Positions 57,181-64,000 of a DNA stretch of 64,000 nt are shown here, piece by piece; positions within the stretch are counted from its first letter, which is position 1, and each line of letters starts with the position of its first letter. Location of the stretch: positions 48,023,281-48,087,280 of the forward strand of contig OY829645.1 in the NCBI GenBank assembly GCA_963691815.1, in the 5' to 3' direction. This stretch comes from Echiichthys vipera (lineage: Eukaryota; Chordata; Actinopteri; Perciformes; Trachinidae). The position numbers were made by a program, and so were the translations under genes. The notes under the pieces were generated by a model. That model was given only the letters and a program-made list of their open reading frames with translations. It was not told the DNA's origin and ran no database searches.

Positions 57181-57964
57181 TGCTGATGAACATACTCTGA
57201 TATAGTAAATATGCAACGGGTGCAATGAAAAGACAAAACACATCAAGTATATTTATACATTTAAATATCAACACAGAAACAAATCACACCACAAAATGAT
57301 GAAGTATTTTTGAGTCTTTTTGTGTCTTTTTGCGTCTTTTTGTGTCTTTTTGCGTCTTTTTGTGTCTTTTTGTCGTCTTTTGCGTCTTTTTGCGTCTTTT
57401 TTGTGTCTTTTTGCGTCTTTTTTGTGTCTTTTTGCGTCTTTTTTGTGTCTTTTTGTCGTCTTTTGCGTCTTTTTGTGTCTTTTTGCGTCTTTTTGTGTCT
57501 TTTTGCGTCTTTTTGTGTCTTTTGCGTCTTTTTGTCGTCTTTTGCGTCTTTTTGTGTCTTTTTGCGTCTTTTTGTCGTCTTTTGCGTCTTTTTGTGTCTT
57601 TTTGCGTCTTTTTGTGTCTTTTTGCGTCTTTTTGCGTCTTTTTTGTGTCTTTTTGTGTCTTTTTTGCATCTTTTTGTGTCTTTCTGCATCTTTTTGTGTC
57701 TTTTTTGCATCTTTTTGAGTCTTTTTGTGTCTTTTTTGTGTCTTTTGTGTCTTTTTTGTGTCTTTTTGCTTCTTGTTTGCGTCTTTTTGTGTCCTTTTGT
57801 CGTCTTTTTGTGTCTTTTGCGTCTATTTGCGTCTTTTTGCTTTTTTTTAGTCTTTTTGTGTCTTTTTGCGTCTTATTAAAAACGCAGAAAAACGCAAAAA
57901 ATACAACGAAAAACACAAAAAGACAACAAAAGTTGATACAGTTGCTAATTCTGCTGCTATAGTC

Positions 57965-58022
57965 CGAGTCTGCCGGGGGATGATCCTGCTCCTGATCCTC
58001 TGAGCTTCTCTCCTCTCTGTCT
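57965..58022 (+). repeat. 60-bp dispersed repeat, copy 3
   Basis: GAGTCTGCCGGGGGATGATC, then GATCCTCTGAGCTTCTCTCC. It is related to 22625-22690 and, inverted, to 19335-19392. It directly follows the macrosatellite. Confidence 0.65.
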
Positions 58023-58055
58023 GTTTCATTCATGTCTCATTAAAACTTTGTGGAG

Positions 58056-58416
58056 GGCGACACGGTGGTGTGGTGGTTAGCACTATCGCCTCACAGCGAG
58101 AGGGTTCCAGGTTTGAATCCCAGCTGGGGTCCTTCTGTGTGGAGTTTGCATGTTCTCCCCGTGTCTGCGTGGGTTTTCTCCGGGTTCTCCGGTTTCCTCC
58201 CACAGTCCAAAGACGTGCAGGTGTTGGGTTCATTGATGACTCTAAATCACCCGTAGGTGTGAATGGTTGTCTGTCTCTGTTCGTCTCTATGTGTCCTGTG
58301 ATAGACTGGCGTCCTGTCCAGGGTGGACCCCGCCTCACGCCCGATCGGATCAGCTGGGATCGGCTCCAGCCCCCCACGACCCCGACCCCGGGATAAGCGG
58401 TTGAAGATGAATGAAT
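58056..58416 (+). mobile_element. tRNA-derived SINE, best full copy
   Basis: Head GGCGACACGGTGGTGTGGTG with an A-box-like motif, B-box-like GGTTTGAATCC, the shared body, and a GATGAATGAATG tail. AAAACTT occurs on both sides as a possible short target duplication. Confidence 0.85.
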
Positions 58417-58419
58417 GAA

Positions 58420-58945
58420 AACTTAAAATCAGAATCAGCTTTGATATCAGCAGGTATGGTCCCTATGCAGACACATCCTGTCTGGAGCAGTTTCTGGTCT
58501 TTTCTTGGTGCTTTTAGAATTAATTTACACACTTCTGAGAATATAAAAGTGATATTTCATATTTGTGCGTGGACATGTATACGTCTAATTAATAAAGAAA
58601 GTGATCTTGATGAGAGAACGCAGTAAGAAAGTTTGGGTGATGCTCAGCCGGAGTGAATCAGGTGGAGGTTTACTTTAAAAATGGAAGTGAAGACGACTTT
58701 ACGGTGTTTTCTGGAGATGTTAAAGCACCTCATTCATTATGAAGGACTGAAGCGTGGTCCTGACTTGTTTGGAGCTCCAGTGTTTACAGCGAGGAGATCG
58801 GGGCGTCCGAGCAGGGCAGAGGGAAGCACACGGCTAACGTTAGTTCACCGGTGACAGCGTCCTTTTGAACGTCTGCTGTAAACACAAAGCTAAATCAGGC
58901 CGTTCAAACAATAAACGGTTACAAAAGTAAGAAGTTAGACTTTAG
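58420..58945. other. no gene recognised
   Basis: Mixed sequence. Short frames only, and none has a motif I recognise. Confidence 0.5.
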
Positions 58946-58949
58946 TTCT

Positions 58950-59255
58950 CTCATCTTGCTGCAGCTAACGGTTCCCTTGGAGGAGAGGATGGAGGAAAAG
59001 TATGAAGAGCTGGTGGAAGATTGTCGCAGGAACGGTTGGAGGACCAGGTGTGTGCCAGTGGAGGTGGGCAGTCGGGGTTTTGCCGATCACTCCTTGAGCA
59101 AGGCGTATGGCACACTGGGCATAACAGGTGCCGACCGAAGGAGAGACATAGGCAACAATGTGGAGGCAGCAGAGAGAGCGTCCAGATGGCTCAGGCTGAA
59201 GAGCGGAGAGCAGTGGGGGCAGCAGAATGCCACTTGGACACAGGCCGGGGTCTGA
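58950..59255 (+). pseudogene. retroelement C-terminal fragment (LTVP type)
   Basis: The frame LQLTVPLEERMEEKYEELVE, DCRRNGWRTRCVPVEVGSRG, then AAERASRWLRLK ends at a TGA. This peptide style is common at the end of reverse-transcriptase polyproteins in fish genomes, as I recall. No start, no catalytic core, and the frame changes after about 59230. Confidence 0.5.
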
Positions 59256-59399
59256 TCCGCCTCAGCTGGGTCGCCTGGAGGAGGGTGTCCGAGCGCCCGG
59301 AGATCCCAGGATACAACACTGATGATGTGTCCAAGGTTGTGCATCAGTGGATGTTTCTGTCGACTAGATTAGCACCTTTAAATAAATGTAAAACTTTAC

Positions 59400-59665
59400 A
59401 CCATCTCATCTCATCTTCAGCCTCTTATCCGGGGTCGGGTCTCGGGGGCAGCAGTTTTATCAGGGGACCCCAAACTTCCCTTTCCCGGGCCACATTAACC
59501 AGCTCTAACTGGGGGATCCTGAGGCGTTCCCAGGCCAGTGTGGAGATCTAATCTCTCCACCTGGTCCTGGGTCTTCCCCGAGGCCTCCTCCCAGCTGGAC
59601 GTGCCTGGAACACCTCCCTAGGGAGGCGCCCAGGGTTCATCCTTACCAGACTACACCATCATTCA
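59400..59665 (+). mobile_element. dispersed fish repeat (GGGGGATCCTGAGGCG type), copy 1
   Basis: TCATCTTCAGCCTCTTATCC, CACATTAACCAGCTCTAACT, GTCCTGGGTCTTCCCCGAGG. An inverted copy lies inside the hAT element at 60690-60990. Confidence 0.75.
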
Positions 59666-60087
59666 TATTTGAAGGTTAAACAGTTTGATAGCATTTAAAA
59701 ACTGTCTGGTGACTTAAATCCAGGCCCGGAGTGGCTAATCGGGAGGACCGGGACAATTCCCGGTGGGCCGGTCTGACTTTTGGGCCGCGAGGGCCGGTGT
59801 TCAATTATTATTTTTATTTATTTTGTGCCGGTGTTCAGTCATGGCACTGAGTGGAGTGGGTATCACGTGTATGCTGTTACCGCTGTCGCTGGTCATATCG
59901 GGGAGCTGGCGGTCTGTTATCATGCCAATGAAACTGGGACGCGGACGCAGGTTAAGGGCACGCCCACCAACAAGACACAGACGCAGACGCAGCCTGATGT
60001 AACGTACGTGTCGTGCACTAGTCCGCACACTTCAGTGGTGTTTGCCTAGCTCCAACCACAGATGTACAAGGAAAATAATAAACCAAA

Positions 60088-60237
60088 ATGGAAAATAAAA
60101 AGAGCAAGGGTGGCGCAGAAAAAGCGAGGATTAAAAAGAGAAAAGCCCTGGAGACAGATGCAGCCAAATGTGCAAAAACCGGCAACTCTCCTCTCACACT
60201 CGGTGACAGCGCCTGGCAGCGCGCAAATTCTCGGTGA
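60088..60237 (+). pseudogene. hAT transposase N-terminal remnant
   Basis: Forty-nine residues starting MENKKSKGGAEKARIKKRKA and continuing LETDAAKCAKTGNS. A Lys/Arg-rich start of this kind is typical of ZMYM1-like hAT proteins. A stop follows SANSR-like sequence, and the rest of the gene is deleted. Confidence 0.5.
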
Positions 60238-60689
60238 CAGCGTCTTATAACGATCATATAATAGTATAATATAATTTTATATATAATATCACGGCCAAAA
60301 GCTCTGTGCGCCTCCGGATGGCCGTAGCACGAGGAGCTCTCTTAGGGATTGGGCTTCCCGGGGTTTGTTTACCGGCGTTGCTGTGTGGAACCGGTCTTCC
60401 GCGTTCCACACAAGACCGGATTTTTCTTTATTACTGGAAAAAAATAATACAAAATAACTCGGTGTTGGCCTCAACCACTGGTAATACCGCATACCGCGGC
60501 AACCCTGAATGTTACTAATAATTGGCATAATAATTTCTTATAGCCTGTCTAACCTAACGTTACATAATTTAAATAATATTATGATGCAACGCCACATAAC
60601 TGGCCACAAACTTTAGGGGATTTGTAGCCCCTCAGATACAAGATGCATCACCAAGCACCAGCCATCAGCCCACAGGTCCAGAGTGTGCA

Positions 60690-60990
60690 GGTAGGATTGC
60701 TCATTAAGTGAATATTGAGGTGGTTCAGGATCATCTGGTCTGGATGAACCCTGGGCCCCTCCCTAGGGAGGTGTTCCAGGCACGTCCAGCTGGGAGGAGG
60801 CCTCGGGGAAGACCCAGGACCAGGTGGAGAGATTAGATCTCCACACTGGCCTGGGAACACCTCAGGATCCCCCAGTTAGAGCTGGTTTATGTGGCCCGGG
60901 AAAGGGAAGTTTGGGGTCCCCTGCTAAAGCTGCTGCCCCTGAGACCTGATCCAGGATAAGCGGATGAAGATGAGATGAGATGAGATGAGA
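60690..60990 (-). mobile_element. dispersed fish repeat, copy 2, nested in the hAT element
   Basis: Reverse complement of 59400-59665 (CCTCGGGGAAGACCCAGGAC, AGTTAGAGCTGGTT), ending in (GAGAT)n near 60975. Confidence 0.75.
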
Positions 60991-61745
60991 TAATGAAGAG
61001 CATGGTGTAGACCTAGCCTGGTCCTACCAGACTCGTACTTCATTTCATTTGCACAGAGAGTCTGGACCTACTCAATTGATAGACTTTAACTAACTTGGCA
61101 GGCAGGTGTCTGTTGAAATTTAAAACTATTGGATCTGCCCAGTGCCACTCTGGATCTGCCATAACCAATCGCTAACGTTTGGCCGGGAATCACGTTGCAC
61201 GCAGGCTGTAAACAAACACTGCATGAAGATGTAAACGAGAGCTGATTGGACCCAGATTGCAATTGATGATGATAGAGGATTCAGCACTACAATAATGAAA
61301 CTGACTTGAATTTTTGACTTGAAAAAGGGGAGATTTGTGACGAGATTTATGAACATTTTTATGATTTAGAGTCAGAGGCAGAGCCAGGAGCCAGTGGTGA
61401 GGAAGAAACAGGTGAGCTAGTGTGAACAAGCAAGCATCAGTTCCAATAAAACCACTTTCTTTGCCCCACTGATAGTAGTGGCCCGTTATACTTTTGATCA
61501 TTAGTAATAGTAAGAATTACAGTAGGAATTACAAGGCTTTAGAGAACAGTGCGCTATTGTTTGCTTAACATGTAAAGTTATAATTACATTATTTTAATAT
61601 AATAGGTCGTGATCTAAAGTGGGCCGGTCTGAGGTATGAAACTCCAGGGCTGAAAATGAGTCCCACTCCGGCCCTGCTTAAATCTGTAACAAAGTGCTGT
61701 TGTGAGAAACTCCAACATACATGAACTGAACCATAAAGACACTCT

Positions 61746-61806
61746 TAATAATTATCTTTAATAATTATCTTTAATAATTATCTTTAATAATTATCTTTAA
61801 TAATTA
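61746..61806. repeat. 13-bp tandem repeat
   Basis: About 4.7 copies of AATAATTATCTTT. Confidence 0.9.
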
Positions 61807-62194
61807 GGTGACTTTTACCCACACAGGTAAAATGGTGTCTAAGTCACATTTCTCCATCTTTGACTAAAGAACTCATCATAACACATAATCTGTTCCAACA
61901 ACAATGATCCATAAAGAAGAAACTGGTCCCAACTCCCAACAGCCAGAGCCCTCAGGACCTTAACCATGTGACGTCACGGGTTCAAACACCTCTGTCACAC
62001 AGCAGCGTCCTCACAGCTGCGTTACCTTGGAAACGGGAACTTCCGGTCAGAAAATATATTTTTTTTAAACTGTTGTTTTAGTGATTTAAGTTTTTATTAT
62101 CATAAATACAAAACAGAAATCAAATAATCACTAATTTGTGTTTTTTAAATCCGTTTGTGATGAAAATCCAACGACCCAAAGAAACACGGACCGT

Positions 62195-62585
62195 TCACGA
62201 GGAGCCAAAATGGCGGCGTCCTTAGGGGAGCCTGCGCCACTGAGCAGCTTTCCATAGGAATGAATGGGGCGCCATTTTGTGTCCGCTGTCCGTTCTTGTT
62301 TCTATGTCCATGAGAGAGAGAGAGAGCTGCTTTTTGGCAACAGAAGGTCAAGATGGCGGCTCCCGTGGTTGGATTCAACGTTAGGATAAAGAGGAAAACA
62401 GCCGAGAATCCTCTTAAGTGGCCAAATGGATTCTAACCCGTGCTGAATCCAGAACCGCGTCCAAGAAGAACAAGAAGGCGAATCTACGACAAGGTCCACT
62501 TTGGATGGGACCTCATCTGCATCAATAACAGACACTAACAGCACTTATACAGCTGACTGTTACTTTGGTTATTCACTCATTAAAA
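62195..62585 (+). repeat. 390-bp dispersed repeat, copy 2
   Basis: Direct copy of 20775-21170 with few differences (for example GTCCTTAGG against GTCCGTAGG). It shows that the palindrome-centre sequence is a dispersed element. Confidence 0.8.
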
Positions 62586-62639
62586 AAAATATATATATAA
62601 TAATGATAACAGAACAGCCCAGAGCTAAAGATAAAAGGC

Positions 62640-62815
62640 GTTATATGCCATATTTAATCTACTGTAAAATCCCTTTTATCCATTAATTCTCACAAAGGTT
62701 GATTTAGTTGATTTCAGGACCATCATGACCATTCACTCACACAATAATAAGAATATTTACTGTAAAGTTTTTGAGATATTCTGCCTAAAAGTTCCTTATT
62801 TAGCACAGAAAAATA
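62640..62815. repeat. copy of inner-palindrome AT-rich arm
   Basis: ATTTAATCTACTGTAAAATC, AAAGGTTGATTTAGTTGATT, TACTGTAAAGTTTTTGAGAT match 20200-20400. With the 390-bp copy it forms a second, partial version of the centre. Confidence 0.7.
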
Positions 62816-62834
62816 TAAATATAAAATATCTGTA

Positions 62835-63185
62835 GTCTGCAGTCTGTAGTCTGTAGTCTGCAGTCTGCAGTCTGTAGTCTGCAGTCTGTAGTCTGTAGTC
62901 TGTAGTCTGCAGTCTGTAGTCTGCAGTCTGTAGTCTGTAGTCTGCAGTCTGCAGTCTGTAGTCTGCAGTCTGTAGTCTGTAGTCTGTAGTCTGTAGTCTG
63001 CAGTCTGTAGTCTGCAGTCTGTAGTCTGTAGTCTCCAGTCTCTAGTCTGTAGTCTGTAGTCTGCAGTCTGTAGTCTGTAGTCTCCAGTCTCTAGTCTGTA
63101 GTCTGCAGTCTGTAGTCTGTAGTCTGTAGTCTGTAGTCTGCAGTCTGTAGTCTGCAGTCTGTAGTCTGTAGTCTGCAGTCTGTAG
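62835..63185. repeat. 7-bp minisatellite
   Basis: About 50 units of GTCTGTA or GTCTGCA, with occasional GTCTCCA and GTCTCTA. The open frame on the minus strand (RLQTTDY repeats) is an artefact of the period. Confidence 0.93.
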
Positions 63186-63344
63186 ACAAAAGTTGTCTCA
63201 GGACACTTTATTATGATTATATTCATTTATGATTTACACAGACGCAACAATTCCCCTTTTTATTTAATTCAACTTCATTCAATTAAGTTTAATTAAATTA
63301 AATCAAATTAAACTTAATTAAATTAAGTTGGATTAAATCAAAAC

Positions 63345-63390
63345 CTGCCACCCGACCCCGGATCAGAGGCTGAAGATGAGATGAAGATAC
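63345..63390 (+). mobile_element. SINE 3' tail fragment
   Basis: CGACCCCGGATCAGAGGCTG followed by AAGATGAGATGAAGAT, the tail form of a fish SINE. Confidence 0.5.
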
Positions 63391-63589
63391 AAAAACAGCA
63401 AAAATAATAAGAAATAAAGTTAAATTTAAAAAGGGAAGTAGTGGAAATAGACATTTATACATATTCACATGATGCAGGTGTTCTTGTTTTGTTTGTTTTG
63501 TAATAAAATAATATGGAATAAATAAATAAGATTAAATAAACAGAAGTGACCTTGGTACAGACATGTGTCACAGTGCAGGTACAGGAGGA

Positions 63590-64000
63590 GGTTGATTTGA
63601 TTTAAGTTTAATTTGATTTGATTTGATTTATTTTAGTTTAATTTGATTTGATTTAATTTATTTCAGTTTAATTTGATTTAATTAAGTTTAATTTGATTAA
63701 ATTAAATTTAGTTTTATTTAATTTAATTTATTTAAGTTTAATTTGATTTGATTTAATTTATTTTAGTTTAATTTGATTTAATTTAATTTATTTCAGTTTA
63801 ATTTGACTTTATTTAATTTATTTAATTTGATTTGATTTAATTTAATTTAATTTATTTAAGTTTAATTTAATTTGATTTAATTTAATTTATTTAAGTTTAA
63901 TTTAATTTGATTTGATTTAATTTATTTCAGTTTAATTTGATTTAATTTATTTTAGTTTAATTTAATTTGATTTAATTTAATTTATTTAAGTTTAATTTGA
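63590..64000. repeat. AT-rich tandem repeat to window end
   Basis: TTTAATTTGATTTGATTTAA, TTTATTTAAG and TTTCAG units of variable order. No coding potential. Confidence 0.9.

Larger units (their letters stand above)
50220..57945 (+). repeat. 7.7-kb macrosatellite with higher-order two-unit structure
   Basis: Six units start with a conserved ATGAGCACAGATGAAGTTTC at 50258, 51652, 53068, 54173, 55785 and 56890. Each has a 290-bp conserved block, a T-rich array of GTCTTTTTGYG units of 10-12 bp, a shorter A-rich complement, and a tail with GTTGCTGTTGTTGTCGTCC and GTGGAAAATAAATGAAACC. Units 3 and 5, and units 4 and 6, start exactly 2717 bp apart. X and Y unit types alternate. Long frames such as the KTQKD- and VFLRLF-type repeats are low complexity. 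Confidence 0.92.
59721..61676 (+). mobile_element. non-autonomous hAT element with perfect 8-bp target duplication
   Basis: CTTAAATC flanks both sides (59713-59720 and 61677-61684). Ends are CAGGCCCGGAGTGG and CCACTCCGGCCCTG. Its 1956 bp contain an N-terminal transposase remnant, a nested dispersed repeat and no catalytic core. Confidence 0.88.

Noticed and set aside
50593..57962. Phe/Leu/Cys-rich and Lys/Gln/Asp-rich frames up to 318 codons
   Set aside because: Translations of the T-rich or A-rich 10-12 bp arrays; low complexity and frame-independent.
62723..63226. RLQTTDY-repeat frame of 167 codons
   Set aside because: Artefact of the 7-bp minisatellite.

Overview
The window looks like teleost fish nuclear DNA. 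It is densely packed with fish-type transposons: two hAT transposase genes, a P-element-like THAP transposase with introns, PIF/Harbinger-type MITEs, a piggyBac-like MITE, tRNA-derived SINEs and LINE fragments. It also has large minisatellites, (TG)n, (CA)n and (TTA)n tracts, and spliced coding sequence. Nothing prokaryotic is present, and I cannot name a species.

The dominant structure from 1 to about 48.5 kb is a large imperfect palindrome centred near 20.9 kb. Going outward from the centre, both arms carry an inner inverted repeat (MITE plus LINE fragment), a (TG/CA)n tract, AT-rich DNA, an 11-bp minisatellite, a B-type gene with a 30-bp 3' minisatellite, and A-type genes. The right arm keeps three A copies in tandem (starts near 41.5, 45.2 and 48.3 kb, minus strand). 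The left arm keeps one damaged copy (310-1726) and a C-terminal stub (5684-6042). Later insertions differ between the arms: two hAT elements and a piggyBac-like MITE on the left, and an 8.2-kb P-like element on the right.

The only non-transposon protein genes I can support are this A/B family: two homologous, mostly helical-looking, acidic proteins of about 530-700 residues that I do not recognise. A and B align along their whole length. Both have a minisatellite just after the stop codon, 23 bp in A and 30 bp in B. In the three right-arm A copies the conserved C-terminal domain lies in a different frame from the N-terminal part, and the switch falls in a coding tandem repeat.

The P-like element (22726-30890) has long terminal inverted repeats and a perfect 8-bp target duplication. 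Its paralogous empty site survives in the other arm at about 19.29 kb. Its transposase has at least 11 recognisable exons but is degenerate.

From 48.5 kb on there is no confident host gene. This part contains a Harbinger MITE encoding a Myb/SANT-like peptide (49.4-50.0 kb), a 7.7-kb macrosatellite with a higher-order two-unit structure (50.2-57.9 kb), a SINE, LINE fragments, a non-autonomous hAT with a perfect 8-bp duplication (59721-61676), a second copy of the repeat at the palindrome centre (62.2-62.8 kb), a 7-bp minisatellite and AT-rich DNA. All calls come from reading the sequence; no database or alignment software was used.
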